From the NCBI GenBank assembly GCA_023935145.1, contig CM043705.1:23905290-23969289 (forward strand): 64,000 nt of DNA, in the 5' to 3' direction. Below the pieces are notes generated by a model, which saw only the letters and a list, made by a program, of their open reading frames with translations, made no database searches and was not told the DNA's origin. This document shows, piece by piece, positions 22,181 through 33,698 of this stretch. The translations under genes and the position numbers were made by a program. Position 1 is the stretch's first letter. Every line of letters starts with the position of its first letter. The stretch comes from Bretschneidera sinensis. Taxonomy: Eukaryota > Streptophyta > Magnoliopsida > Brassicales > Akaniaceae.

Positions 22181-23549
22181 TGTTGTGCGATAATATACCT
22201 AAATAAATAGGTGAATAATCGTACTTTGTTTTACTTGCAAGTGCACAAGGTCAATAGTGTAGCATAGTGTGCGAATGCAAGATCATCTCCACAGGGATTG
22301 GTAAAGTTCGATTTAGATTTATAATTGCAATGTAAAAGGATAGAAATAATAAACTAAAGGGTAATTCGATAATAATAAAGACATAGGGCTTTGATATCCA
22401 CCACTAGTCATACATTCCCGATTTTGTATAAGGTATCAGTGCTCTAGCCTTATTATGTGTACCTACTGGTTGCCAACCTAAGGGCATGGTATCTACTCCT
22501 TAAGCTATTGATTTCCCTAAGCAACGAGTTAGGCATGGTATCTACTCTAACTCTTTTCTTCCTTAAGGGATTCAGCATGGTATCTGCTTGAGTTGTTCCT
22601 TAAGAAAGCATAGGTACTGTGGAAATCGACAACCACATGAGACCTAGGGCATGGTATCTACTCCCGGTTTCCCATGTTGATTAACCCGGGTATCCGGATA
22701 AGATGGTCCCTTGTTACTGATGTTAGACCCAGGACTCGGTCATCCAAATTGATCTAACTAACCCATCCATGCCACATGCATACGTTGGCCTTACACATAC
22801 ATATGAGGAATTTAAATAAGCACAGGTGTTAATCAAGTTAAGTAACATAATAAGCTATGCGAAGATTTAATCAATGAATAAAAATATGGGAATGCATAAC
22901 TAGGGCTTCAATCGAGCCCTATAAGAGAGTTAGTTACACATACTAACTGAAGTAAACATAATTAAACAAAACATAAGGGAGAAGAATAAACCCGAGAGAA
23001 GAGGCGTCAATTCTCTCCCAAGCTCTCCACTCAAATTAAAAGAAAAGAGAAAAGTGTTTACTATCTAAGGTTGTGTTTTTGTGTGTGAGTTACAAGTGTA
23101 TTTATAGGTCTTTGAGAAGTCCTAATAGACTCATGAGTTTCTAAACTTTCCTAAAACACAAAACTCCTTTATTTCCAAAATAGAGTTATTTCCAAAATAG
23201 GGTTATTTCCAAAATAGGGTTCTGCAGTTTACTATTCACGCCTGTACATTTGCGCTCGATCGCATGTGTCCTTGCGCTCGATCGCAGTGTGCGCTCGATC
23301 CTACAAGTGTGCGCACGATTGTATGTGCGCTCGATCGCATTGCATGTGCGCTCGATCGCACTTTGTCCAGAAAGTGCTCCAGGGCTTCTAGATTTCTTCC
23401 TTAAAGTGCCAAAACTGCTTCTTTTTCTCCAAGACCCTACAAAAACATGTAAAACACACAAATGGAGTAAAAGATACCAAATTAACATAATAAAGGATCT
23501 AACAAGTGTAAATAAGGGGGCTTAAATATGTATATTTAAGCGTCTATCA
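22181..23549 (-). repeat. 5' LTR of the gag-protease element
   Basis: 1,369 bp, same length as its partner. Its motif array (23250-23361) preserves CGATCG at two sites where the 3' LTR has CGATCA or TGCTCG, which is consistent with deamination of methylated CpG in the partner. Confidence 0.95.
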
Positions 23550-23945
23550 CCACATCTCCAAGGTCAAGCATTTTGAGTGAGGTTCGTATCCTCGGTCCCA
23601 CGTCTTTAAGGCCGAGCATTTTGATTGAAGTTCATATGCTTGGTCCTATGTCTCCAAGGCCGAGCATTTTGACTACTGCTCATATGCTCGACCCCACGTC
23701 TCTAAGGCCGAGCATTTTGACCATTGCTCATATGCTCAGCCTCACGTTTCCAAGGCCGAGCATTTTGACTACTGCTTATATGCTCAGCCCCACGTTTCTA
23801 AGGCCGAGCATTTTAACTGTCGCTCATACGCTCGGCCCCACATCTCCAAGGCGGAGCATTTTGACTGCTGCTCATACGCTCGGCACCATGTCTCCAAGGC
23901 TGAGCACTTTGAGTGTTGTTTATATACTCGGCCGCAGGCTTCATA
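23550..23945. repeat. 48-bp hairpin minisatellite, right block (about 8 units)
   Basis: Continuation of the array at 16045-16232 after the nested insertion, beginning with the duplicated CCACA. The 48-bp period keeps all frames in phase, giving a 142-residue 16-residue-periodic open frame (23573-24001) that is not a gene. Units vary mainly in the loop; several arm changes are matched on the other arm. Confidence 0.9.
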
Positions 23946-24027
23946 GGCCAAAGCACGCAACCAACGGCATAAAGCTCCATTATACTTCCTCAAGCACATA
24001 GATATACTTAAGGAAGTAGGGGCCCTC
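23946..24027 (+). other. Hairpin and polypurine tract before the right LTR of the Tat-like element
   Basis: ACTTCCTCAAG (about 23986-23996) pairs with CTTAAGGAAGT (about 24008-24018), directly followed by the purine tract AGGGGCCC and the LTR. The same stem is present in the inverted copy near 4251-4285. Confidence 0.75.
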
Positions 24028-24542
24028 TGATGTAGTAAATAATTCACTCTCTAGTAGCCTGGTGACACATGGATAACTCTCCCTCTAATGATCGAATGAT
24101 ATATGGCCACGTCAATAATGGGCACGTGGCAGAGTAAATGACAAAGCCATAATCATTGACAAACTTCTCACACGCAAAAATGGAAGCAAGATTTTAAGGA
24201 CCGCGTTGTCCCTGAACACGTAACAAGACCCCTCGAAATAAAAACGGAAGCTTAGAGATGGTGTCGTTCTGAGCGCATAATGAACTTGCTCCCTAAACCA
24301 CTATAAAAAGGTCTAAGGTACGTAGATCTCAACACAATTCGATTTCATTACAAACACTATCAATACTGCTACCACAATCTTCTCAATTTTCTCTCAAAAA
24401 CTTTGCACTAACAAAGGCATTGGAGAGTCTTCGGAGGCACCTCCCCCCTCTCCCTCTGGTGACTCTTTAGTTCTTTGTCCCTTCCTGTGCAGACCTCAGA
24501 ATTTTGAGTCTCCAGCTCAACTGCAGATTTTCGGCATCAATA
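24028..24542 (+). repeat. Right (3') LTR of the Tat-like element
   Basis: Starts TGATGTAGTAAATAATTCAC and ends CATCAATA, where the terminal CA has become TA. The flanking GTGAC duplication at 24543-24547 fixes the boundary. TATAAAA at 24302-24308. Confidence 0.9.
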
Positions 24543-24547
24543 GTGAC

Positions 24548-24819
24548 AAATTATTACAAGTGCCAAAACCCAAAGAGAAATGACGACATTAACTCTTAAA
24601 GAGAATGATAGAATACTCTTATCCTGTGTAATCCTCGATATTATGAAAGCAAATATCTTACATACAAGCAATGTGATTATGCATAAATAAACAGTGTCGT
24701 AATTAGATTCTTTGATCAAAGGTTTCTATGAGCATATGTTACATGGAAAGTACTAGGACCAAGCTAATGTTATACGCATGGTAAAAGGGGTGCCCCCTCT
24801 TGCTCCCTCTACAACATAG
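24548..24819 (-). pseudogene. 3' flank of a second F-box/FBD copy
   Basis: The part from about 24760 resembles 9790-9858 downstream of the first F-box gene ('gggaccaag', 'gtgccccctcttgct', 'acaacatag'). In the ancestral order it joins to 38362, where the FBD exon of this copy resumes. The join is shown by the CATAG duplication of the inserted element. Confidence 0.6.
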
Positions 24820-25767
24820 TGCTACTGGATAGATAATTAGAGATAGAAACATAAGCAGAATAGGAAAAGGGAGAAACAATAGAGATAATAGATAGAAAGA
24901 GACTAGAAAGAAAAGAAATTAGAGAAAAGGGAAAATAACCAACAGAGATAGACAAAAAGATAATCAATTTTCAATTCATAATCTCATCTCCCAAAATTAA
25001 CATAAAAGTGCTTATATAAGCACCAAACACACTAGGAAGTCCTACTAATTAATAACATCCATAACATAAAAGAAAATAAATCAAAACATAATTGATAGGA
25101 ACACTTTGTGTTACGTTTTTAATGCCTTTCCTACCCTATTTGGCTTTGTAATTCTCTTAACTTTGTTATTTTGAGCTTAGTTTCTTTTCTTAGTATTTAG
25201 AAAGCTTGTGAACGTGGGAATGGTAAAATAAGGTGCTAAAATGAGTTTTCCTAGTTACTTTAGGAAATCTAAGTGGATTAAGAAAATAGTCTTATCATTC
25301 TAAAAAAAAACTTTTCTAATTATGGAAACTTTCCTTATCTATTATTTTCTGATTTCTTTGTAGGGTTCCACCTTGGAATTATTTGGATGATGTGTCAAAA
25401 CACAAGAGAATATTGGAGTCCATTAGTGACATGGGTATGTCCAACCTAACATGGGCTTGCACAACAAAAGATCACATAATCTCTTGTCAACTAAGCAAGG
25501 TGCAAGGTCCAAGCCTAAAGTGGAGGAAGATTCGGATGCAACAGCCTACTGGATTTTGGCCCATCATAACAGGCCCAAACAACATCATTTTTTAGACTTT
25601 CTTAGGTCAAAATTGAAGTTCAAGACGTCTTCTTTCCAGCCCAACAAGTTTCAGCTCATTTGGAGATGTGTGGAAGAAGATATGACCGTTTGAATTCTAC
25701 TAGTTGGGTCCTCCTGAAATTTCGGGATTGTATTCGTCTTTCTTACTTTTGGCCATTCCTTGATTCT

Positions 25768-25825
25768 TTGCATGTTTTAGGGATTGTTTCCTTGCATGTT
25801 TTAGGGATTGTTTCCTTGCATGTTT
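25768..25825 (+). repeat. 24-bp direct repeats upstream of the LTR TATA box
   Basis: Starts at 25768, 25792 and 25816 (last copy partial); the same arrangement is in the 3' LTR near 35203-35260. Position suggests duplicated enhancer sites, which is inference. Confidence 0.75.
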
Positions 25826-25887
25826 CATGGCTTGTTTTTAGCATTGTTTTCTTGCTTTTCCTAAGCTTAGAGGGTTGTTCTAAGCTC

Positions 25888-25895
25888 TATAAATA
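25888..25895 (+). promoter_or_regulatory. LTR TATA box
   Basis: TATAAATA in the context CTCTATAAATAGGG, a near-perfect plant TATA box, at the equivalent place in the 3' LTR at 35323-35330. Transcription of the element should begin about 30 bp downstream. Confidence 0.8.
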
Positions 25896-26999
25896 GGGTG
25901 TTTGTAAGCTGAAAGAGATCATCTTTTCTCTTGGAACCATCTCTACTCAAAATTCAAGAAGCAAAAGGCTGAAACACTCCACCATTCCTTCTCCAATTGT
26001 GAGCACATTAGGACTTTTCCAAAATGTGTTCTCCTTCATCTATCATCATAGCCGTGAGGTTCATCACCATTAACATCTCAAGCTTCCTTGAGTGTGTTCA
26101 AGAAGTGTACCCCTTACGGCTATTCTTTTTAATTGTTTCAGCCTTGGATTCTTATGTTAGATATTATTATTAATTCAATGAGTTGGTTAATTTTCAGATT
26201 TATTCTTTAATGTTTTTGAATTGTTCATGATATGTAGACATATTAATTCATTACATATGTTGAATTTTCAGTTCTGTTATATTGAAAACTTTGATATTGC
26301 AAATCATTGAAGCCATAATCGCACTTTCGATCACCTAATTGATCTGGAGTACGATTTAAAGTGGTAAAAGCTATGAACAATAGCCAATGTTCTAGAAATT
26401 GCATGTTCTTTATCCATGGACTTTTTCATAGGAATAAGGAACATGTTATTGAATCATAATTCCTTTTGATCTTAATGATTTGTTTAAGTAATTGTAAGGA
26501 TGCGCTGAGTATTAACTTGATTGCTTAAACAAAATAACTAGCTGATGGACTTTTCCTAAGCTTAGTGATTATCTAAGAAGGAATTTATAAAGTGCATGAT
26601 CTCTTTAGGCTTGCACTTTGATTCAATTCTGATATGTGATTGAGGCACGAATTCGTTGTCTACATTGAAACAATTTGATTAGTCATTTAACAAACTTGAT
26701 TTTCTGAATTGTGAGAGAAAATGATCAATTGTAAATAATTGTTCTTTAATTTCCTTAGTAAAATTAGTAAAAAGAAAAATCAGATCATGAAAACCCCCTA
26801 ATCTTATGTAATGTTAATAGATGTAGATTTATATTTGTTTATAAACTGCTAATTAAACCAATCAAATCATTTATTATTATTTTTATGACTCTTTAGTATA
26901 GAGTACCCGCAATCCCCGGCCAATAACGATACCCTACTAATCACTTTACTACAATCTTCTGCAGGGTTTGTTGATGACCGAAATAAACGGTCTATCAAA

Positions 27000-27017
27000 T
27001 GGCGCCGTTGCCGGGGA
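27000..27017 (+). other. Primer-binding site, tRNA-Asp type
   Basis: TGGCGCCGTTGCCGGGGA two bases inside the 5' LTR; same site as in the gag-protease element. Confidence 0.92.
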
Positions 27018-27222
27018 TTGCAAAATCTCTATATTTTAGTGTCATTTAACTTGTTAATATTCTTCTTAGCATATAATATAACTTGTGTTTTACTTGATTG
27101 CAATTTTAGCATGTGACTTCCTTAAAACCATTTGTAACATTTGTAAGGGAAGCTATTATTATTTGTATTTCAAACTTTAACTTATATATTGATTCCTTTG
27201 CTTTTGTTATTTAGGTCGATGA

Positions 27223-30200
27223 ATGTCAGCAGTTAGTAGAAAGACTCAAGAACTTAGAAAACGTTTGGCTTTACTAAAAGAAGTTGCACTTTCTACAAAT
27301 CAACCCCCACCTTACCAAGAAGGGAGGCTAGAGTCGGAGGAGTCAGATAATTTTTCACATCACTTGTCAGACGAGGAAGAAGACATACCTGACTTAGAAG
27401 ACGCAAGTAAGGAAGACGAAGTACCAATGGCTGAAACTATTAGGCAAATGTCTTCTTCAACTGATGGGGGAGCTGCACCAACTTGTATTACTTATCCAGA
27501 ACCAGCAGTTGGCAAGATAGCTGAGTTCGAACTGAAGAGTGGGTTCTTGCACCATTTGCCCAAATTCCATGGGCTTACTAACGAAGATCCTCACAAACAT
27601 CTCAAGGAGTTCCAGTTTGTGTGTTCAAGTATGTGCCCACAAAATGCGGATCTCAACGTTCTGAAGCTGAAGTCATTCCCTTTTTCACTTGAAGATAGTT
27701 CAAAGACTTGGTTGTTTGATCTACCCTCGGGTTACATCAACACATGGGAGAAGCTTATGACTGAGTTTCTGACTAAGTACTTCCCTGCCTCAAGGATTAC
27801 TGTCTTGAGGAAGCAGATAACTGGAATTGAGCAAAGGAAGGAAGAGGCGTTCTATGCCTACTATGAGAGATTCAAGAGCTTAATTGCATCATGTCCTTCA
27901 CATGGGATGAAAGAAGGGAATCTTCTCACTTACTTTTATGAAGGACTTCTCCCCCTCGAACGTCAATTGTTAGATGCTGCTGCCGGAGGTTCTTTTGTCG
28001 ATAAGACACCTGATGTTGCTAAGGAGTTACTCGCCCAACGTGCTCTTAATTATCAACAATACGAGGGAGTGTTAAACTCCACTCATGGGGTGAATGAGGT
28101 ATCTTCTAACTCTGCTCTTGAGGAAAAAGTTAATAAAATGTCTACTCTTCTGTCTCAGGTACTGAACGTGAATGGAGCACAAGTACAACAAGTTGCTCAA
28201 ATCTGTGGTGTGTGTTGTACTCAAGGGCATCCAACTGACCAATGTCCCCAACTGATCAACAATGGAGGATGGGAGTCTCTTAACGCTGTTGGGTTTCAAG
28301 GTAATCAAGGTGGACAAAAGTACAACCCTTTCTCTAACACATATAACCCTGGGCTTAGAGATCACCCCAATTTTCGTTGGGCCAACAATGATAATGTTCA
28401 GAACCCTCAAGGTCAAGGGCAAGTGTTTCCACGCCCTCCAGGTTTGTTTATGAGGCCTCAGGTACCTCAAAACTTTGTCCCTAATCCTATTGTACCTACA
28501 AATTCTGTTGCTTCTAATTATGATGAAATTTTAAAGTCCCTTGCTCAAGGGCAACAGAATTTAACTACTGCTACTCAAGCTCTTGTTACAGGTCAACAGG
28601 CTCACACTAAGGATATTGCAGAGCTGAAGAAGCAATTGGGACAAGTGGTGGACTTCATGGGGAAGATAACGGAGAGTGGAAAATTGCCTAGCAACACTGC
28701 TCCCAACCCAATTATCGAGCAAGCTAAAGTTGTTACTACAAGGAGTGGCAAGACCATTGTGGATGTTCTTAAAACTCAGAAGAAAGCCAAAGTGACCCAC
28801 CATGAGGAAGAGGACGTTGAGAGCACCAAGAAGGAAATACAGAAAGATCCCACCACCACAATAGCAGAAATGATTGGTCCTCCATCATCTGAGAATGCTT
28901 TAAAACCTCAAGGTAACGAACAAAACCCTAAACACTCTTTTGATTCTAATCCTTTTGCTCGTGTACCTTTTCCTAGTAGGTTTGCCAAAACCAAGAAGGA
29001 TGAATCTGATCAGGCCATCTTGGAGATTTTTAAGAAGGTACAAGTCAACATGCCTTTGATTGAGTGCTTGAAGCAAGTGCCAAGATATGCCAAGTTTCTG
29101 AAGGAGCTTTGCACTACAAGGAGGCAGACTCGTGAGAAGGAGGTGGTGAAGTTGAATGAGACAGTCTCTGCTGTCATCCAAAGGAGATTGCCACCAAAGC
29201 TTAAGGATCCAGGGAGTTTTTCTGTTCCTTGTGTGATTGGTACCAACAAATTTGATAATGTCATGCTAGACTTAGGAGCTTCAATTAATGTGATGCCTTA
29301 TAGTCTTTATGCTTCTTTAGAGCTAGGTGCACTTAAAAGTGATAATGTTGTTATCCAATTGGCTGATCGATCTAATAAGTATCCTAAAGGATACGTTGAA
29401 GATGTTCTTGTGCAAGTAAATCAACTCATTTTTCCTGCAGACTTCTATATCATTGATATGGAAGATTCTCCCCTAAATTCTACTCCGTTGCTTTTAGGGC
29501 GCCCATTCATGAGGACCGCAAGAACAAAGATCGATGTTTATGAGGGAACTCTAACCATGGAATTTGATAATGAAGTTATACGCTTCAACATCTTTGAAGC
29601 CATGAGGTATCCATTGACTGACATTAAACCCTGTTTTTCTATTGATGATATTAACTCACTTGCGCAGAGATTTTTGGAAGCAATGGAAGAGGATGAGTTG
29701 AAAGTAACACTCTCTCAAGGAGTTGGTTATACTGAGAATGGAGAATCCATTTCTAGGGCTGAGTTAGAGAAGGCTGAAGAGCCCATTGTGATCAAAACCG
29801 TAGCCTCCCTTGAGGCCCGACCCATATTACCAAGGTCTATTCCTCCTTTGTCCTTTCCTATTTCCACTAACAAATTTTTACCTTCAGTGATACAGGCCCC
29901 TACACTTGAGCTTAAGGTTTTGCCAGATCACTTGAAGTATGTCTTTTTGGGGGACAATGAGACGCTGCCTGTTATTATATCCTCGAAGTTGGAGGAGGAC
30001 CAAGAAAAGAAGCTTGTGGACGTTCTGAAGAAGTACAAGACCGCCATTGGTTGGACTTTGGCAGATATCAAGGGAATTAGCCCAACCATGTGCGTCCATA
30101 GGATCCTGTTGGAGGATGGTGCCAAACCCACCAGAGATGCCCAGAGACGCCTACATCCACCTATGATGAAGGTTGTGCAAGATGAGGTAATTAAGTTACT

Positions 30201-32808
30201 TGATTGTGGCGTTATTTACCCTATTTCAGATAGCAAGTGGGTGTCTCCTATTCAAGTTGTGCCAAAGAAGTCAGGAGTTACTGTGGTAAAGAATGAGGAG
30301 AATGAGCTTGTACCTCAAAGAGTGGTAACTGGTTATCGAGTTTGCATAGACTATAGGAAGCTCAATGCTTCAACAAGAAAGGACCATTTCCCTCTGCCCT
30401 TCATCGATCAGATGCTCGAGAGGTTAGCTGGTTATCCTTTTTATTGTTTTTTGGATGGATATAGTGGGTACAACCAGATCTGTATAGCGCAAGAGGACCA
30501 AGAGAAGACCACCTTCACTTGCCCTTTTGGCACTTATGCCTACAGACGTATGCCATTCGGATTGTGCAATGCACCAGGTACGTTTCAACGTTGTATGCTC
30601 TCCATTTTCTCTGAATACATCGAGAATATCATTGAGGTCTTTATGGATGATTTTAGTGTCTTTGGTAGAGATTTTGATGCATGCTTAGGAAATTTGGAAC
30701 TTATTCTAAAACGTTGTGTTGAAACAAACTTGGTTCTAAATTGGGAAAAATGTCACTTCATGGTGACTCAAGGGATTGTTTTAGGACATATCATATCTGC
30801 TAGGGGGATTGAGGTTGATAAATCTAAGGTAGATCTTGTGCGTTACTTACCCTCTCCCACTTGTGTGAGAGAGGTTCGTTCATTTCTTGGTCATGCAGGA
30901 TTTTACAGGAGGTTTATCAAGGATTTCTCCAATGTATCAAGGCCCTTGTGCTGTTTACTTCAGAATGACACTCTCTTTGAGTTTGATGAGGAGTGCAAGA
31001 AAGCTTTTGAGAAGCTGAAGGAGTTATTGACTACTGCACCCATCATGTCTCCACCTAATTGGTCCTTACCTTTTGAATTGATGTGTGACGCCTCGGATTA
31101 CGCCGTTGGGGCTGTTTTGGGACAAAGAATGGACAAGAAGCCCTATGCCATCTACTATGCCTCTAGGACACTCAATGATGCTCAACTAAACTATTCCACA
31201 ACTGAAAAAGAGCTCCTTGCTGTTGTTTTTGCCTTAGATAAATTTCGCTCTTATTTACTTCAAACTAAAGTTGTTGTTTATACTGATCATGCAGCTTTGA
31301 AGTATCTAATGACAAAGAAGGAGGCCAAACCGAGACTGATTAGATGGGTGCTTTTGCTTCAAGAATTTGATTTGGAGATCAAGGACAAGAAGGGGAGTGA
31401 AAACTTGGTAGCTGACCATTTGAGCAGACTTGTTCATGAGGAGGACGTCCTACCCCTGCAAGAATCATTCCCAGATGAGCAGCTCTTTGGGATTGAGGTA
31501 AGTGAGCCTTGGTATGCTGATATTGTGAATTATTTAGTTACTAGGCAATTTCCTGACACTTTACCTCGTTCTAATAAAGAAAAACTTAAGCATATGGCTA
31601 GGCATTACATATGGGATGAACCTTATTTGTGGAAGCATTGTAGTGATCAAATCATTAGGAGGTGTGTCCCTGAATCTGAGCATAAATCGATACTTGCCTT
31701 TTGTCATTCTGAGTCTTGTGGTGGACACTTTGGTGCTCGTAGGACAGCTCGTAAGGTATTAGATTGTGGTTTTTTCTGGCCTTCTATTTTTAAGGATGCA
31801 TACTTGTATTGCATGACTTGTGACAGGTGCCAGAGGACAGGTAATTTAGGCTCTAGGGATCAGATGCCCATGGCCCATATTATAACTGTTGAGATTTTCG
31901 ATGTTTGGGGCATTGATTTCATGGGGCCGTTTCCTTCATCTAACGGGTTTCTTTACATTCTTTTGGCTATTGATTATGTGTCTAAGTGGGTGGAGGCTAA
32001 AGCCACCAGAACTAATGACTCTAAAGTTGTTGTAGATTTCTTGAGATCTAACATATTTGCTAGGTTTGGAATGCCTCGTGTGATTATTAGTGATGGTGGA
32101 TTACACTTCTGCAACCGTACAATTGAGGCCTTGCTCAAGAAGTACAAAGTGACTCATAAGGTGGCAACACCTTATCATCCTCAGACGAGTGGACAAGCAG
32201 AGGTCTCAAATCGTGAGATTAAGGGGATTTTGGAGAAGACTGTGGGCCCTACACGCAAGGATTGGAGCAAAAGACTTGATGATGCACTTTGGGCTTATAG
32301 GACGGCTTACAAGACGCCAATTGGGATGTCTCCATTCAGACTTGTCTATGGTAAAGCGTGTCACTTACCAGTTGAGCTTGAGCATAGGGCATGGTGGGCT
32401 GTTAAGTCTTTCAACATGGACATTGATAAGGCTGGTTTACATAGAAAACTCCAACTGAATGAACTTGAGGAAATCAGAAACGAGGCATATGATAGTGCAT
32501 GGATTTACAAGGAGAAAACTAGAGCTTTTCATGATAAGATGATCCGTGGCAAGGCCTTTGTTGTGGGCCAAAAAGTTCTTCTCTTCCATTCTAGACTTAA
32601 ACTTTTTCCTGGTAAGTTACGTTCTAGATGGGTGGGTCCATTCATTGTCACTAATATTTTTCCTCATGGTGCTATGCAGATAAAAAGTGACAAAACTGGA
32701 AATGAATTCAAGGTGAATGGTCATCGCTTAAAACCTTACTATGAGGCTTTTGAGGAGCATACTGTGGAGGATGTACCCCTCCTAGAGGTGCCACTCACAA
32801 AGGACTAA
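27223..32808 (+). CDS. Athila-like gag-pol polyprotein, intact
   Basis: 1,861 residues in one frame. Gag core lies at about 105-250 ([29 protein letters not shown]), a CCHC knuckle at 328-341 ([14 protein letters not shown]), and aspartic protease with DLGAS at 683-687 and LLGRPF near 760. Reverse transcriptase has FMDD at 1140-1143. RNase H shows D1289 (CDASD), E1330 (TEKEL) and D1355 (YTDHAAL). Integrase has the HHCC finger H1495, H1501, C1530, C1533 and the catalytic triad D1565, D1624, E1660 with the canonical 35-residue spacing, then a GPF motif (RWVGPFIV). There is no chromodomain, as expected for Athila rather than chromoviruses. The start at 27223 is the first in-frame ATG after the leader. 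Nothing is missing by inspection. Confidence 0.97.
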   Translation: MSAVSRKTQELRKRLALLKEVALSTNQPPPYQEGRLESEESDNFSHHLSDEEEDIPDLEDASKEDEVPMAETIRQMSSSTDGGAAPTCITYPEPAVGKIAEFELKSGFLHHLPKFHGLTNEDPHKHLKEFQFVCSSMCPQNADLNVLKLKSFPFSLEDSSKTWLFDLPSGYINTWEKLMTEFLTKYFPASRITVLRKQITGIEQRKEEAFYAYYERFKSLIASCPSHGMKEGNLLTYFYEGLLPLERQLLDAAAGGSFVDKTPDVAKELLAQRALNYQQYEGVLNSTHGVNEVSSNSALEEKVNKMSTLLSQVLNVNGAQVQQVAQICGVCCTQGHPTDQCPQLINNGGWESLNAVGFQGNQGGQKYNPFSNTYNPGLRDHPNFRWANNDNVQNPQGQGQVFPRPPGLFMRPQVPQNFVPNPIVPTNSVASNYDEILKSLAQGQQNLTTATQALVTGQQAHTKDIAELKKQLGQVVDFMGKITESGKLPSNTAPNPIIEQAKVVTTRSGKTIVDVLKTQKKAKVTHHEEEDVESTKKEIQKDPTTTIAEMIGPPSSENALKPQGNEQNPKHSFDSNPFARVPFPSRFAKTKKDESDQAILEIFKKVQVNMPLIECLKQVPRYAKFLKELCTTRRQTREKEVVKLNETVSAVIQRRLPPKLKDPGSFSVPCVIGTNKFDNVMLDLGASINVMPYSLYASLELGALKSDNVVIQLADRSNKYPKGYVEDVLVQVNQLIFPADFYIIDMEDSPLNSTPLLLGRPFMRTARTKIDVYEGTLTMEFDNEVIRFNIFEAMRYPLTDIKPCFSIDDINSLAQRFLEAMEEDELKVTLSQGVGYTENGESISRAELEKAEEPIVIKTVASLEARPILPRSIPPLSFPISTNKFLPSVIQAPTLELKVLPDHLKYVFLGDNETLPVIISSKLEEDQEKKLVDVLKKYKTAIGWTLADIKGISPTMCVHRILLEDGAKPTRDAQRRLHPPMMKVVQDEVIKLLDCGVIYPISDSKWVSPIQVVPKKSGVTVVKNEENELVPQRVVTGYRVCIDYRKLNASTRKDHFPLPFIDQMLERLAGYPFYCFLDGYSGYNQICIAQEDQEKTTFTCPFGTYAYRRMPFGLCNAPGTFQRCMLSIFSEYIENIIEVFMDDFSVFGRDFDACLGNLELILKRCVETNLVLNWEKCHFMVTQGIVLGHIISARGIEVDKSKVDLVRYLPSPTCVREVRSFLGHAGFYRRFIKDFSNVSRPLCCLLQNDTLFEFDEECKKAFEKLKELLTTAPIMSPPNWSLPFELMCDASDYAVGAVLGQRMDKKPYAIYYASRTLNDAQLNYSTTEKELLAVVFALDKFRSYLLQTKVVVYTDHAALKYLMTKKEAKPRLIRWVLLLQEFDLEIKDKKGSENLVADHLSRLVHEEDVLPLQESFPDEQLFGIEVSEPWYADIVNYLVTRQFPDTLPRSNKEKLKHMARHYIWDEPYLWKHCSDQIIRRCVPESEHKSILAFCHSESCGGHFGARRTARKVLDCGFFWPSIFKDAYLYCMTCDRCQRTGNLGSRDQMPMAHIITVEIFDVWGIDFMGPFPSSNGFLYILLAIDYVSKWVEAKATRTNDSKVVVDFLRSNIFARFGMPRVIISDGGLHFCNRTIEALLKKYKVTHKVATPYHPQTSGQAEVSNREIKGILEKTVGPTRKDWSKRLDDALWAYRTAYKTPIGMSPFRLVYGKACHLPVELEHRAWWAVKSFNMDIDKAGLHRKLQLNELEEIRNEAYDSAWIYKEKTRAFHDKMIRGKAFVVGQKVLLFHSRLKLFPGKLRSRWVGPFIVTNIFPHGAMQIKSDKTGNEFKVNGHRLKPYYEAFEEHTVEDVPLLEVPLTKD

Positions 32809-32850
32809 AAACAAGGTACAAAGTCTAGGCTGAAAGACTGTAAACATTAA

Positions 32851-32876
32851 AGCGCTGCTTGGGAGGCAACCCAATT
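32851..32876 (+). other. Conserved AGCGCT...TGGGAGGC motif
   Basis: AGCGCTGCTTGGGAGGCAACCCA, 43 nt after the pol stop codon. TGGG/CCCA can pair around AGGCAA. Shared with the gag-protease element at 18960-18983. Confidence 0.75.
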
Positions 32877-33698
32877 CAACCGAAGCTGTGGAGGAGTCAT
32901 TAACACAGATTTGCATTTTCTTTCTCTCTTCCATTTACGTTGGTTGATCTTTATATGTTATTTGTTTTGTGTGATTTTCGTAAATACCTTACCCATGTTT
33001 ATATTCTATATTACATGCTTATTCTGATATACATTGAGGACAATGTACCATTTAAGTGTGGGAGAGGGATTTACATCTTTTTGAGTCATATCATTGCTTT
33101 TTAGGTTTTAGGACCTCTTCCAACTCAATGATGAAACTGATTCTTAATGGTTTTTAAAGAGTTTGAGCATACTTTTAAAGATAAAACAAGAAATGGAGTT
33201 AATTTGCTTATATTATAGTCATACTTGGAAATTGAAATTTTGATGCACATTAGCCTTGATTTGAGTAATCTGTTGCCTTAGTGTGAAGCATGGAGACATA
33301 TTGAATGATACTTGCATAATCCCACAATATTTGTGAGTTTTTCGAGCCTTATAATTGATTCATTATGCATATCAATTCAAATTCTCTTCTGAGTGCATCT
33401 TGTGAATATAATGTTTTCTAGAACTTGCTTTTAAACCACTTGAGACGATCGTACATGTTCAGATTTGGAGAAGAATGAGGCAAATTAGGATTTTACCACC
33501 ATGACTAAATAGCCTTTAACCTGATCATGATTTGACCCCTAGATAGCATTTTGAGCCTGAATTAGCTTATTTTCTTCATTAACCCACATTCATTTACCCT
33601 TTATGAACTTAAAACACTTTACCTACTATTTTTCCTTGGAACTAGGGAGCTTGGATCTTGTTTATATTGATTTGTAATGTGGAGATGGTGGAAAAGCA

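Larger units (their letters stand above)
16233..23549 (-). mobile_element. Young non-autonomous Athila-like LTR element, gag-protease only
   Basis: Both LTRs are exactly 1,369 bp (16233-17601, 22181-23549) with TGTTGTGCG...GTCTATCA ends, flanked by a perfect 5-bp duplication CCACA (16228-16232, 23550-23554). Read on the minus strand: 5' LTR, tRNA-Asp-type primer-binding site, gag-protease, a non-coding 3' region, polypurine tract, 3' LTR. By eye about eight differences separate the LTRs, so insertion is recent. Reverse transcriptase, RNase H and integrase are absent and must come from a relative. It interrupts the minisatellite of the Tat-like element. Confidence 0.95.
14000..24542 (+). mobile_element. 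Non-autonomous Tat-like LTR element (LARD-type), split by a nested insertion
   Basis: Two LTRs (14000-14516 and 24028-24542) are flanked by a 5-bp duplication GTGAC (13995-13999 and 24543-24547). Removing the nested element 16233-23549 and its duplicated CCACA leaves only about 3.2 kb, with no gag, protease, reverse transcriptase or integrase. The internal region holds an antisense ORF relic, two blocks of tandem repeats and a polypurine tract next to the right LTR. LTR orientation (TATA box, polypurine tract at right) is plus. Tat/Ogre-lineage elements are known for antisense extra ORFs and for variable tandem repeats in the 3' untranslated region, hence the assignment. Confidence 0.85.
25093..26997 (+). 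repeat. 5' LTR of the Athila-like element
   Basis: 1,905 bp. A 24-bp unit 'ttgcatgttttagggattgtttcc' is repeated two and a half times at 25768-25825, about 65 bp upstream of the TATA box. Open frames within it (for example at 25383-25595) recur in the other LTR and are not genes. Confidence 0.97.

Noticed and set aside
23573..24001. 142-residue open frame with 16-residue periodicity on the plus strand
   Set aside because: It is only the 48-bp minisatellite read through; the period is a multiple of three so stops are absent by construction. Similar frames occur at 16059-16262 and 4268-4489.
25383..25896. Open frames repeated at 34818-35331
   Set aside because: They lie inside the two LTRs of the Athila-like element and are identical because the LTRs are; no protein homology.
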